A stretch of 64,000 nucleotides of DNA. It comes from Chrysophaeum taylorii. Lineage: Eukaryota > Sar > Pelagophyceae > Pelagomonadales > Pelagomonadaceae. Under the pieces are notes generated by a model. It was not told the DNA's origin and ran no database searches. It saw only the letters and a program-made list of their open reading frames with translations. Of this stretch, positions 1 to 9,164 are shown in pieces. Each line of letters opens with the position of its first letter. The stretch's first letter is position 1. The translations under genes were made by a program, and so were the position numbers. The stretch spans positions 62,001-126,000 of the forward strand of contig JAQMWT010000682.1 of the NCBI GenBank assembly GCA_029834535.1, written 5' to 3'.

Positions 1-175
1 ACATCAAGAATTCGTTCAGAACGTTCCGCGTGCGAATGTCGGCGGCTCGGCTCTCCTTCGCGAGCTCGACGACGGCGGCATCGACGCTGCGCGTCCGAGC
101 GACGATGCGCTGCGACAGCCCCTCGAGCCGCTCGACGAGCTTGCTGTCGTCCGCAAGGCTTCTGCTGGACTGCAT
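1..175 (-). CDS. FAM21/WASHC2-like head domain, partial (runs off the left edge)
   Basis: An ATG at 173-175 on the minus strand opens a frame with no stop to the window edge, giving 58 residues of a charged helix that ends in NVLNEFLM. The pattern of SQ..I.RT, then a Leu/Glu/Ala-rich helix, then D.R..NV.N.FLM matches the conserved N-terminal head of FAM21 (WASHC2), the WASH-complex subunit that links actin assembly to endosomes. The family continues after FLM with a conserved LSNTQFIENRV stretch, which would lie outside the window, so this cannot be confirmed here. The gene is divergent from the NYN gene at 478, with about 300 bp between their start codons. The assignment rests on a short stretch and could be another coiled-coil protein. 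Confidence 0.5.
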   Translation of the reverse strand, partial: MQSSRSLADDSKLVERLEGLSQRIVARTRSVDAAVVELAKESRAADIRTRNVLNEFLM

Positions 176-477
176 CGCTTTGTCAATACTGACCCTGGAT
201 CGAGGGTTGTTCGAGCATACCCTGACATCAGCTTCCTTCTTTCTCATCCCGTGCTACGCCCGGGCACGCCTGCTCGTTCTCGCTGGGGCCCTCGCAGGCA
301 TTCGTCGTCTTTGGAGCCATCGTGCCGTAAGTTGCGTTGCGTGCCCTCACTCGCTCACTCACCCACTCACACACACTCTCTCTCCGCTCTAAGACTTTGC
401 TCTGGAGTCTATGATCGACCGTCGCTCCGAACTGCCCCCCGCCCAACGCTCTGCCCTAAATCCAAACCAAACCCTCC

Positions 478-1362
478 ATGGAGACCGTCCTCGTCGTGGA
501 TGCTGCCTACATCCACTCAGCGCCAGACGTGAACGCGTGGAGCCAGGCGGAGCTGGACCGCGTGGATCCAGCGCGGCTGCGACGACGCGTCGAGGCTGCG
601 ACCGGGCTCGCCGTGACGAGCGCCGTCTGGTGCGGCGCCAAGGACGGGCGATTCGACAGCGGCGGCGCGAAGCTAGAAAGGTCGCTGCGTCGCGCGGGGT
701 TCGAGGCGCGGTTCCGGCGCATGAAGGTCGACGAGGTCTTGTGCCGGAACAGGGACTGCCGGAGCTGCAGGCATCGCGCGAACCCCATTCGCGTTCGACG
801 ACAGTCGGGCGTCGACGTCGACATCTGCACGCGTACCCTAGAAATCGTCTTTGGGGCTTCGGCAGCTGCGACGGTTATTCTCGTGGCGGGCGACGGCGAC
901 CTCGCTCCCCTCGCCGAAACCCTTCTACGAGCTGGCTTCGATCTTTTCGTATTCGCGTACCCCCGGTCGCTCTCCCCCGAGCTCGCAGACCTCGCCAACG
1001 CCTCCAAGGGCGTCGTCGCGCTCGACGCATCCTTTTTCCGCACTAACAAACCCCCCGAAAAGGAAGACGCGGCGCCCTTGTTTTCCGAGGGGGGGAAGAA
1101 GGACGCCCCGCCTACCCTGGTCCCGACGCAGGTCGCCAGACACGGCCACCTCGCTTCCGCCTCGCCTCTCGTCGTCTCTGCCGACGACACGGCATCCTCC
1201 TCGGGGGGCTGCAAGGATAACCCCGACGACCACTCCTCGGTCGGCCTCCAAGGGAGCGGGAGCGGCTACGACTCCGACGACGACGACGAAGAAATCATCC
1301 TCTTCGACCCGCACCGCGCCCGCCACCCGCTGCCGGCACCACCGCCAAGCCCCTCGCTCTGA
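478..1362 (+). CDS. NYN-domain (LabA-like) ribonuclease-family protein
   Basis: A 294-residue protein starting at an ATG. It has the acidic active-site layout of NYN/PIN-like nucleases: VVDAAY with Asp8, a GVDVD segment at 111-115, and the GDGDL motif at 138-142 between predicted beta strands. These residues bind a metal ion in the family, which processes RNA. A Cys cluster (C89, C94, C97) sits in the middle, as in many LabA-like NYN proteins, and may bind zinc. After residue 190 the protein becomes low-complexity, with a Ser/Gly/Asp-rich acidic stretch and a Pro-rich end. No signal peptide is visible, so it is probably nuclear or cytosolic. The RNA target cannot be inferred. Confidence 0.8.
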   Translation: METVLVVDAAYIHSAPDVNAWSQAELDRVDPARLRRRVEAATGLAVTSAVWCGAKDGRFDSGGAKLERSLRRAGFEARFRRMKVDEVLCRNRDCRSCRHRANPIRVRRQSGVDVDICTRTLEIVFGASAAATVILVAGDGDLAPLAETLLRAGFDLFVFAYPRSLSPELADLANASKGVVALDASFFRTNKPPEKEDAAPLFSEGGKKDAPPTLVPTQVARHGHLASASPLVVSADDTASSSGGCKDNPDDHSSVGLQGSGSGYDSDDDDEEIILFDPHRARHPLPAPPPSPSL

Positions 1363-1930
1363 GGATGGATGGATGACCATATCATCCCTCGGGGACTGAC
1401 TACGAGGTGATGTTTATTTTATTTTTATTATTGTGGTTCGTGACTCCCCGGCCAGATTGGATGATCAAGAAGAGCAGACGGAAAATGGATGGAGGAGGCA
1501 CAATGAGCGCAGAGCATGTAGACCGGGAAGGTGCCAGAACGAGTGTTTGGGGTAGAAAGATGGGGCTGGTTCAGAGGCAGCGCGACCGCCGTCGCCGCCA
1601 ATACCACCCATGTTATCAGAGCAATCCAAGCCCGAAAAAGCGTGTACTCAGGCAGGGTATTAGTAGTGCGCGAGTCTCGGGCGAGCGTTGTCGACGCCGT
1701 CAGCACGACCCTGGCCGAGCCGATAGCGAGACATCGGGAGGAGCCGAAGGGCACACGCACGAAGTTCCCTTCTTAGCTTTTCACCCACTTTATCATAAAA
1801 TTCCTAGATGTCGCGCCTCCAAGTCAGTCAGAGAGCCCACCAAGGCACCTGCTCTGTTTGTGCGGAATAGATGTCTGACTGCAAATAACCTCAGCCCGAC
1901 GTTTATTTATTTATTTATTTATTTATTCAT

Positions 1931-1969
<39 letters not shown>

Positions 1970-2366
1970 TTCATTTATTCATTTATTCATTTATTCATTT
2001 ATTCATTTATTCATTTATTCATTTACTTACCCAGAGAAGAGTTCGAGGGCCAGATGTGAGACCCAGCAGTCTCTCTCAAGGCGTGGGTGTACAGGGTCCT
2101 TCCTCACTTCTGGAAACAACAGCGGATCCTTCTTTTCCGGCCACCCCCGGAGATATTGCGGCCGAAGATCCCAGTCTCGCAGCAGAACAAAGCACGCAGG
2201 AAACCGGGCGGCGGCGACAGTCGCTGGGTAGGTGCGCGAACCGAGGTCCGGGGGAGAGTGGGGGGAGTACGGAGGTGCTGCGGCGGGCCCAGTTTCTCCG
2301 CGCATCGCGGCGGGACTTAGCGGCGCTCCGATATACGTTTTCGCCAGAGGATAGTTCTCTATTCAT
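1363..2366. other. Gene-poor intergenic stretch
   Basis: About 1 kb between the convergent NYN and HAD-like genes. It holds a long ATTT microsatellite (1901-2026). Short open frames exist on both strands (about 1430-1776 and 2056-2320), but all begin at GTG and have no recognisable domain, so no gene is called. Confidence 0.6.
1901..2026. repeat. ATTT/ATTC tetranucleotide microsatellite
   Basis: About 125 bp of TTTA repeats. The second half changes to alternating TTTA and TTCA units. Confidence 0.95.
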
Positions 2367-3116
2367 TCATTCTGGAGGCGGAGAAAGGTCGGAAAGGATG
2401 GCCCTCTCCGCGTCGGTGAGTTGGTCGTCAATGTCATCGGAGGAGGCGGCGGCGGCGTCCACGATTCGGTCGCCAAAGGCCGAGTAGGCGACTCCCGCGC
2501 CAGTGTAGGGGTCGCAGTGGTTGCCGTCGACGGTCCGCGGGACGGGGGGATTGATCCAGTAGGAGCCAGGGGTGTATAGGTCGTCGAAATCGCAGGCCCA
2601 ACCATCGTCGGTGCCGTCGAGGTCGCCAAAAAAGACGTCGGAGACGTCTTCAAAGCCTTGGCCGACGCCAACGGCTCGCATTCCCGCGCTCCGGGCGGCG
2701 ACGCAGCCGTCGCGACTCGCCGAGAAAACGACGCAGCGCGCTGCAAGGGGGGGGCGCTTCGCGGGGGTGCGACCGCGTCCAAAGCCGTCCGAACCTCCGA
2801 ACGCGTCGGGCTCGATAACCATCGATTCGCGGGCTAATTGGAGAGCTCGCGGACAGGGCAAGGGGTCCTCGCAGGGCCATCCCACGCTCTCGAGGCCCCG
2901 CGTCGGCGAGGCTTCGTCCGCAAGCCAGACCGCCGGCGTCCCCGCGCCGCGGGCCTCATCGACGATGCGCGCGACCCCGGGGCACAGGTCTCGCCCGTCG
3001 AGGACAGTCTCGCGGCCCACGAAGAGCAACAATTCCGGTCGATCTCCTGAGGAGTCCAAAAAAGACTGCTTCAGCCGCGTCGGAGGAGCTCACGCACTGT
3101 TGCGCAGCATCGTCAT
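2367..3116 (-). CDS. HAD-superfamily-like protein, possibly a pseudoenzyme; one proposed 51-nt intron
   Basis: The main open frame has no usable ATG. A join of 3116-3098 with 3046-2367 across a GTGCGT...CTCAG intron (3047-3097, 51 nt) gives a clean 232-residue protein beginning MTMLRN. The body reads like a small HAD hydrolase: a first strand LLLFVGRETVLDGRDLCPGV, then a helix and strand ending in VWLADE, and later a DG.xAA.xAGMRAVGVG stretch like the family's last motif. The first motif lacks the DxD nucleophile pair (FVGRET stands where DVDGT would be), so phosphatase activity is doubtful. The C-terminal 90 residues are acidic and carry no known motif. The intron model is inference; the domain is moderately sure. 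Confidence 0.55.
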
Positions 3117-3238
3117 CGGCGCGCGGCATAGTAGATACAAGGCGAGCATGAGCCTATTATCCTAAACCCTCAGCGACGACGCTAGCGGCCGTCGTCGTCG
3201 TCGACGCAAAGGAGGCGGAGAGGTGCGTGGCCTGCGCG

Positions 3239-3481
3239 TCATCGGCGCTTGCGCGGGCGCAAAGGGAGGAGGACACCGTCCTTGGTACCTCCGGCGGCGG
3301 CGGCGGCGAGGACGTGGCGGGCGGATGTGAGCGTCGCGAGGGCCGGCGAGTTCTCGGAGCGCAGGCGGGGCACGACCACGTCGAGTGTCGCGAGCGTGCG
3401 CGGTCCGGATCGTCGCACGAGATTCGCGATCGTGCGGTGGTGAATCGTGGCGCGCCGGCAGGCGACTCGGACCAGCAGCAT
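3239..3481 (-). CDS. Small hypothetical protein, about 80 aa
   Basis: From the ATG at 3479-3481 an 80-codon frame runs on the minus strand, between the divergent oxygenase start (3530) and the HAD-like gene. It is basic and helical (LVRVACRRATIHHRT and ALATLTSARHVLAAAAAG). An alternative model splices a GT-AG intron at 3232-3288 (57 nt) and ends at 3182, also giving 80 residues with the tail GHAPLRLLCVDDDDGR. Codon use resembles the neighbours. No family is recognised, and it may not be a gene. Confidence 0.3.
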   Translation of the reverse strand: MLLVRVACRRATIHHRTIANLVRRSGPRTLATLDVVVPRLRSENSPALATLTSARHVLAAAAAGGTKDGVLLPLRPRKRR

Positions 3482-3529
3482 GATATTGTACCACACAAAA
3501 AGGCGGCGACGACTACTCCACTGTCAATA

Positions 3530-4789
3530 ATGATCCGTTGTAAACGGTCCTCGTCTATGCGGACGCGGTGGCTAGCGATGGTGCCGCCTCCTCGGCTCGG
3601 GAAGCCGTGGAGCCTCGAGACCGTCGATCTCGAGGGGCTCGCGTGGTACTACGAGAAGGCGGCGCCACCCGCGGGGGCCGTCGGTGCGTGCCGACGCGCT
3701 ATAGAGAGGGAGGAGCCCGCGTGGTGGATCGCGAACCACGGAGTCGACGGGTTGGAGGCCGTCAAGGGCGCCGGGACGCGATTCTTCGACAGGCAATCGG
3801 CGGAAAAGAAGGCGTTTGCGGTCGGGGCGATGGACAGGTCGCGGGGGTGGGAATTGTACCCCCACCATCGAAGATACCACGAGAGGTTCGACGAGGAGGT
3901 CGTCGCGGGCGAGCAATCGACGCGCGAAGGAATTATCGCCGAGCGGTTTGTCATGGGTCCCCCCGATATTTGCGAGGGAGGGGATTCGCTCGACCCCTAC
4001 TTTTCCTCGGCCTGGGGCCGGGTTTTCTTCGAGCGAAACGCGTGGCCGAACGACGACCTCCGCGAGGCGATGACGAAAGCGTACGGCAAAATGTATGCCG
4101 CGTCGGTCGCGACGGTCCGCGTTTTGTGCGCGGCCCTCGGGGCGCCGCACGACGCGCTGGATGACCTCGTGATCACGAGGCACCATTCGCGACTCCAGCT
4201 CAACCACTACCCTACGGTGCATTTTCCGAGAGGCCGCTCGCCTCCGACGCGCGCCAACGCGCACTACGACACCTCCGTCGTGACGCTTCTCGCGAGGGAG
4301 CCGACCGACGACGAGAACAGGAGGGGGGGCCTCGAGATCCGCGATGGCGACGTGTGGCGACCAGTGCCGGCGGGAGGCGGCGGCGGCGGCGTTTTAACCG
4401 TCCAGCTCGGGAGCCTCGTCGAGTATCTGACGAACGGGCGCCTCCGCGGCGCGACCCACCGCGTCTCGCTTCCCGCGGCGTCGCACAACCGACGCCGGCT
4501 CTCGTGCGCCTTTGTGCTCAAGCCGGACTACATGGCGCCCGCGGCGCCACCGCCCTCCCTCGCCCCCTTCGTGCCTTCTTCCAGCAGTAGTTCCGACCAC
4601 CATCCGGTGATTGGGCTCGTCGGGCGCGTCGGGTGGCAGAACCATGCGATCCTCGCGGGTCGGCACTCGTCGAGCGACGCCCGCGCTGCATTCAAGCTGT
4701 GGAAACTCGAGATGAGAGCTCGGCGCGGGTTTCCGAAAAATGTTTTTTTTTCAAAGCGTTCTGATGACGACCCGGACCTAATAAATTAG
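3530..4789 (+). CDS. 2-oxoglutarate/Fe(II)-dependent dioxygenase, isopenicillin N synthase type
   Basis: From the ATG at 3530 the protein has 419 residues. The N-terminal part resembles the DIOX_N region (VDLEGLAWYYEKA, then WWIANHGVD). The double-stranded beta-helix core carries the iron triad: H245-x-D247 in NAHYDTS and H310 in ATHRVSLP. The 2-oxoglutarate anchor R-x-S lies in RRRLSCAFVL. Enzymes of this family hydroxylate or oxidise small molecules using 2OG and oxygen. The substrate cannot be told. The frame stays open upstream to 3227, but that extension is low-complexity and overlaps the divergent small gene, so 3530 is preferred. Met codons at 3557 and 3578 are alternatives. Confidence 0.8.
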   Translation: MIRCKRSSSMRTRWLAMVPPPRLGKPWSLETVDLEGLAWYYEKAAPPAGAVGACRRAIEREEPAWWIANHGVDGLEAVKGAGTRFFDRQSAEKKAFAVGAMDRSRGWELYPHHRRYHERFDEEVVAGEQSTREGIIAERFVMGPPDICEGGDSLDPYFSSAWGRVFFERNAWPNDDLREAMTKAYGKMYAASVATVRVLCAALGAPHDALDDLVITRHHSRLQLNHYPTVHFPRGRSPPTRANAHYDTSVVTLLAREPTDDENRRGGLEIRDGDVWRPVPAGGGGGGVLTVQLGSLVEYLTNGRLRGATHRVSLPAASHNRRRLSCAFVLKPDYMAPAAPPPSLAPFVPSSSSSSDHHPVIGLVGRVGWQNHAILAGRHSSSDARAAFKLWKLEMRARRGFPKNVFFSKRSDDDPDLIN

Positions 4790-4861
4790 TGACGCATTCG
4801 TAAGTATTGTAGACTTTTGGGCCTTGACATCATCATCATCATCGTCGTCGTCGTCTGAAAT

Positions 4862-6061
4862 ATGTCGGGCTGGTATGCGACGCCGACCGAGAGCGGCGGG
4901 AAGGAGGAGGAGGAGGAGGAGGAGAGGGTGAAGACGCAGTGGTCAGGATTAATGCCGCTGAAGAGTCAGTTGTCGGGGATCCTGCCAGCGCTGTTCACCG
5001 AGGACCGCAAGCGACCGCCCCTGAAGCGATGGTCGAACCGCGTCGACTTGTCGAGCGTGATGCAAACGCTCCGGGACCACAACGGCGAGATCGACATCGA
5101 AAGGGACGCGGTGGTCCGGAGACCGTCGACCCGGTCTTGTCCTTCGAAGCGGCTCGCCGACGGAGGAACTCAAACGCATTTTCCTCTCGGATCGACGCGC
5201 GCGATCGAAGAAGTGCCGCTTGGCGCGATCTACGCGACAATCGTCTTGTCGTGGAACGCCGTGATTATGCTGGTGGCCGAGATCATCATCGAGGTCCTCG
5301 TCGTCGCGGAAATCTACCCGAAGATACCGTTCCGCCTATCGTTTCTCTTCCTCACGATTCTCTCGGGGTTGCTCGGGGGGCAGACCCTCGTGGCGGTCAA
5401 CCGCAAGGAATTCGATACATCGCACAACGCCTTGCAGATCAGCATGCTCGTCGAGGTCGCCTTAATCATCGGCGACGTCGAGTTCGTTCTTAACAATTTC
5501 CGGAAATACCCCGCTTCCCTCCCGACGCGCGTCCCCTTCGCTATTTTGACCCTCGTCAACGTCTTTTTGGTGTCCTACTTGTACATCCGCCTGCGTCTCT
5601 ACGAGTCGCGCACATCCTTGGTTATCCCCGAGCTCGTCAGACCCGTCGAGCTCGGCCTCGGGACGCACGTCGATTTCATCAGAACTGCCGTGCCCCCGAC
5701 GCGCTCCCGCGTCCGCGCCTGGACTCTCCAGGGACTCGGCGATGCCGTGGTCCAGCATTTGGCGGAGCACCAATCCTTTGACAACAACAACAACAACAAC
5801 CAAGAGCCCCTTGCCCTCGTGGTCGACGAGAACGCCGAGGACGGGAGCAGCAGCGGCCCGCCGTCCACCGTTCCGCCGACGCGAGAGATCCACACCGATG
5901 CGGGGAGACCTGAGGCGAGGCCCTTCTTGTTTATGGTTGAGTCGGGCGAGTCCGTTGAATCACAGCAACCCTGCCTCGCCTCCGCTGATAGCGACGAGAT
6001 CGGCGTCGTCGCCCCGGAAAAAGCCGCCGCCGCCGCCGCCGCCGCGAACCCGGGTGTGTAA
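4862..6061 (+). CDS. Multi-pass membrane protein, unknown function
   Basis: A 399-residue protein with an acidic Glu run near the N-terminus and a hydrophilic 115-residue head. About four hydrophobic segments follow, roughly at 118-145, 150-175, 195-212 and 225-245 (for example LSWNAVIMLVAEIIIEVLVV and FAILTLVNVFLVSYLYI). The C-terminal 140 residues are soluble and rich in Asn, Ser and Ala. No family is recognised. It starts 72 bp after the oxygenase stop on the same strand, and the start has no competing upstream Met. Confidence 0.65.
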   Translation: MSGWYATPTESGGKEEEEEEERVKTQWSGLMPLKSQLSGILPALFTEDRKRPPLKRWSNRVDLSSVMQTLRDHNGEIDIERDAVVRRPSTRSCPSKRLADGGTQTHFPLGSTRAIEEVPLGAIYATIVLSWNAVIMLVAEIIIEVLVVAEIYPKIPFRLSFLFLTILSGLLGGQTLVAVNRKEFDTSHNALQISMLVEVALIIGDVEFVLNNFRKYPASLPTRVPFAILTLVNVFLVSYLYIRLRLYESRTSLVIPELVRPVELGLGTHVDFIRTAVPPTRSRVRAWTLQGLGDAVVQHLAEHQSFDNNNNNNQEPLALVVDENAEDGSSSGPPSTVPPTREIHTDAGRPEARPFLFMVESGESVESQQPCLASADSDEIGVVAPEKAAAAAAAANPGV

Positions 6062-6427
6062 TCATTGTTGTTGTTGCTGTTGTTGTCTATCGCCGCTCCG
6101 CGACGGACCTTTACTACTACTTACTACTACGACTACTACCACTACCTTGGTAGTAGTATTCGTGCTGTTTTCCGCGTCTCCTTGCACTCGCGCGAGCACG
6201 ACGACCTTGTTGTTGTCTCATCTGTGTTCTCGGAACAACTATCTAGTCCACCTTTCAGTGGCATTTTTGTGGATGGCGCCTTCCCTCGTCGCTACCCAGA
6301 GGCGAGGCCAGGAGGGCCGCCGCGACTTCCATCCCCCCCGTCTTTAGGAGAAAGGCAGGTAGGCTTGTGGTGGTGGTGGTGGTGGTGGTGGTGGTGCGAG
6401 AGAGCACACAGCATCTGATTCTCCTTG
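6062..6427. other. Convergent 3' intergenic region with GGT microsatellite
   Basis: Between two convergent genes. It holds TTG and TAC triplet runs just after the membrane-protein stop and a (GGT)n run at 6366-6395. No coding signal is seen. Confidence 0.6.
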
Positions 6428-8002
6428 CTACCTGGATATTTTGGAGGGACGGTGTCTCGGGAGGGGGCTGTGGTCCACCAGCGTCGGGCGGCGGCGACGC
6501 GAATGACGAAGCGGCATGACCGTCGTCGTCGGGGGCGTTCCCTCCTCCTCCTCCTCCCCCCCCCCTAAGCAGTTGCGGCGGCGAGTTTCGAGGCGGTCGA
6601 CGACGAAGTCGTAGAGCTGGAGGTCGAGGTGGTTAGCGCGGAGAAAGGCGAGCTCGGTCGATGTCGTGACATCATGGCGGCGGCGGTGGCGGCGGCGGGA
6701 AAGGTGATTGGCGAGGCGGAGGAAGTGCGAGGGAAGCGCGCGCTCGAGCTCTGCGGCCGAGGCGGTTAGGCGTTCGCTCGCGCCAACGGCAAGAAATTTA
6801 GAGGCGATGGCGTCGCGCGCCATGGTGAGGGCGGCCTCGGGGTCCCGGCGGAGCGCGTCCTCGCAGGCGGGGGTCCCCCCGCAGAACCACAAAACGTCGG
6901 CGTTGGGCCGAAGGTTCTCTAGCGCGCGATTCTCGTCTACGAGGGTCTCGTCTACGAGGGCGTCGTCGAGACGGGCGAGTGGATGGCGCGCGACCGCGAC
7001 GGCCACCGCGTTTTCAACAAGATCGACGTGCGGGAAATTACCGACCGCAACAACGGCGTACTTGTTGGAGGCGGCGACGCAGCGCCGGAGCGACGCTTCG
7101 GGCCGCGGTTCCGAGCGGAGGTCGCAGAGCGCGAAATCGTTCGCGAGCTTGAGGGACGCGAGGGCCTGGGCCGTCTGGTGCGATGCGCCGGGGGGCTCCA
7201 GGAGCACGACGAGGCGGTACCCGCCGCTCAACAAAGGGCAGCGCGCAGCGTATTTGGCGGCCTTGGCAGCAACGACGGCGGCGCCGTTCCTCAGGCGCTC
7301 GACCTCGGGCGCGAAGTCGTGCGCGTGTATGATCGCGCACCTCGTCCGCGAGCCGTCCTTGAGGATCGCCGGCGCGCAGTCCCGGACGTTGCGGCAGTTG
7401 TAGGAGAGGGCGAGCTTGGCGACGCGGAGGCCGTGGGAGGCGGTCGCGAGCGCGAGCGCGCGCTGGAAGCTCGGCTGCTCGCGCCGCGAGGTCGCCATTA
7501 TCTCCCGGTACGTTCTTTCCCAGGCCGCCCAGAGCGCCCGCGAGGCCGGAGTGTTCGCGTACGCGAGGACGCCCGCGCTCGCGCCGCTGTGGTTTCCGCG
7601 GCCGCCGTGCGCGCACGCGACGTCGACGCGACGCAAAAAGTCGAACAGCTCGGGAAACGGCTGGCAAGCGAACGTGTCCGAATCCATGTAAATCGTGCGC
7701 GCGTAAGGCGTCACCGTCATGCCTCGCAGCTTTTGCAGCCGGAAACCCATCGCGTCGCGCGGGCCGATGTCGGGCATGGCGCTCTCGGTGCGGACGATCA
7801 CGTCGAACACCTCCGGCGCCTCGACGTCCTCGATGGTCGTATCGTCCGAGACCAATGTGATGTTGGCGCCGGGCGACACCTGCCGCAGGCGCCGCGCGGC
7901 GAACACCACTTCGTCGGCCCGGTTTGACACGAACAAATACCCCTCGTCGCCGCCGCCGCCAATGGCGACGGCCGCAAAGAATAAAAAGATACAAATCATC
8001 AT
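6428..8002 (-). CDS. Two-domain glycosyltransferase / sulfotransferase-like protein, secretory
   Basis: A 524-residue protein with an N-terminal signal sequence (MMICIFLFFAAVAIG). Residues about 20-255 look like a GT-A glycosyltransferase of the GT8 type: a first strand LFVSNR, and a DxD metal site at 107-109 in YMDSDTF. A second half begins near 265 and resembles membrane sulfotransferases: GASHQTAQALASLK where the 5'-PAPS loop would be, VARHPLARLDDAL like the 3'-phosphate-binding segment, and LQLYDFVVDRLE like the conserved C-terminal helix. The PAPS loop lacks the usual Lys (EPPGASHQT instead of PKxGGTS), so the second domain may be inactive or altered. It probably acts in the Golgi on glycans or glycoproteins. 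Confidence 0.65.
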   Translation of the reverse strand: MMICIFLFFAAVAIGGGGDEGYLFVSNRADEVVFAARRLRQVSPGANITLVSDDTTIEDVEAPEVFDVIVRTESAMPDIGPRDAMGFRLQKLRGMTVTPYARTIYMDSDTFACQPFPELFDFLRRVDVACAHGGRGNHSGASAGVLAYANTPASRALWAAWERTYREIMATSRREQPSFQRALALATASHGLRVAKLALSYNCRNVRDCAPAILKDGSRTRCAIIHAHDFAPEVERLRNGAAVVAAKAAKYAARCPLLSGGYRLVVLLEPPGASHQTAQALASLKLANDFALCDLRSEPRPEASLRRCVAASNKYAVVAVGNFPHVDLVENAVAVAVARHPLARLDDALVDETLVDENRALENLRPNADVLWFCGGTPACEDALRRDPEAALTMARDAIASKFLAVGASERLTASAAELERALPSHFLRLANHLSRRRHRRRHDVTTSTELAFLRANHLDLQLYDFVVDRLETRRRNCLGGGEEEEEGTPPTTTVMPLRHSRRRRPTLVDHSPLPRHRPSKISR

Positions 8003-8051
8003 TACCCTCCTCCTCCTCCTCCCCCCAAGTGTTAGTTTTTACCCCTAGTCT

Positions 8052-9077
8052 TCCTAACTACTAATCGACAGATGTTTGTCTGTCCTAACTACTAATCGAC
8101 AGATGTTTGTCTGTCTGTCTGTTTGTCTGTTTGTTTGTTTGTCCCTCGATTTAGGGTAAGGATCAGATAGGCGCGAGAGTAAGGATCAGGTAGGCGCGAG
8201 AGCCAGACAGTGATCCTCCAAGCCGTCTACGGCGACCTCGCAGACTATTTCCACGACCCGCGGCGGCTCTTTCAGCGCGCCATTCTCACGCCCCGTCGAA
8301 ACGATGTTGTCGATGCTGACAACGCGCGCATGACCGCGGCCTTTTTTTCCCGGAGACGAGGCGTCGGAGTTCTTTTCGGCTGACTAGGCTGGGTCGGAAG
8401 ACGACGCCTCGCTCTTTACAGTAGAGTTTTCAACTCCCTGACAACCAACGGCATGCTGACTTTGATCGCGAGCTTAAAGTCTTCGCAACCTCGACCCGTC
8501 GCACGGCCACTGCAACGGTACCAGATACATGATCGATCGTGTCGTTGTCACCGAGGCTCCTCCAACCTGTATCCCTTAAGGCCCGCCTACGCCAAACGAT
8601 CAACAAGAGCCAGGGCCAGACGCCCCGCGAGGTCGGCGTCCTCTTTCCCAAGCCCGTCTTCTGCCACGTCCAGCTCTACGTGGCTCTCTGTCGATCGGCA
8701 ACCCCGAGGATATACTCTTCTGGGTCGACGACTCCACCCTACCCCACACGTGCTGCGCAATACCGATAAGCCCCCTCCCGGCGTCTACACGCGCACTATA
8801 GGTGAACTTACTGGGACCACGTGAACTTACTGGGGTTTGAGATTGGGACTAGGTGAACTGAGTGACCAGGTGAAACTGGGACCAGGTGAACATACTGGGG
8901 TTTTAGAGCAAAGGGTTTTTAGAGTAAACTCACTCAAAGGTTGGCGGCGCGTGCGGATCGAAGCAGCTTAGATAGGTGAACTTACTGACCAGGTGAACTT
9001 ATACGAAACTTACTGGGACCAGGTGAACTTACTGGGGTTAGAGATTGGGACTAGGTGAACTTACTGGCCTGCACTTG
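8052..9077 (+). mobile_element. Helitron-type short element, copy H1
   Basis: The 5' end begins TCCTAACTACTAATCG (a 35-bp partial duplicate of this end is present), followed by CTGT/TTGT repeats, TCCCTCGATTTAGGG and AAGGATCAGGTAGGCG units. Positions 8209-8770 encode, across several frames, the end of a PIF1/Helitron helicase: QAVYGDLADYF, RAILTPRRNDV, CNGTRYMI, INKSQGQT and QLYVAL. The last 300 bp hold many AGGTGAACTTACTGG units, and the 3' end is GGCCTGCACTTG. There are no terminal inverted repeats and no clear target duplication. The frame is broken, so no protein is expected. The helicase motifs are of the Helitron RepHel type, and the 5'-TC end fits. The 3' CTTG end is a variant of the usual CTRR. 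Confidence 0.75.
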
Positions 9078-9164
9078 TCTGTCTTTAAATGTCGACTCCT
9101 AAGAGGGGGGGGTGCGTGTGGGGAGCATGAAGGATGTGGGTGGGTTTGTGGGGTATGAGGGATG
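9078..9164 (+). repeat. R2 repeat fragment
   Basis: Matches the start of the longer R2 repeat at 54813-55022 (CTTTAAATGTCGACT, then a GGATGTGGGTGGGTTTGTGGGG stretch with small differences). It lies exactly between Helitron copies H1 and H2. Confidence 0.75.

Noticed and set aside
1428-1776. Open frames on both strands after the NYN gene
   Set aside because: All start at GTG, have no domain and overlap one another; no support for a gene.
3227-3529. Upstream extension of the 2OG oxygenase frame
   Set aside because: Low-complexity text with no domain, overlapping a likely divergent gene; a good ATG at 3530 precedes the domain.
8453-8824. 73-123-residue frames repeated in every Helitron copy
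   Set aside because: They are out-of-frame readings of the helicase relic; the true helicase text jumps between frames.
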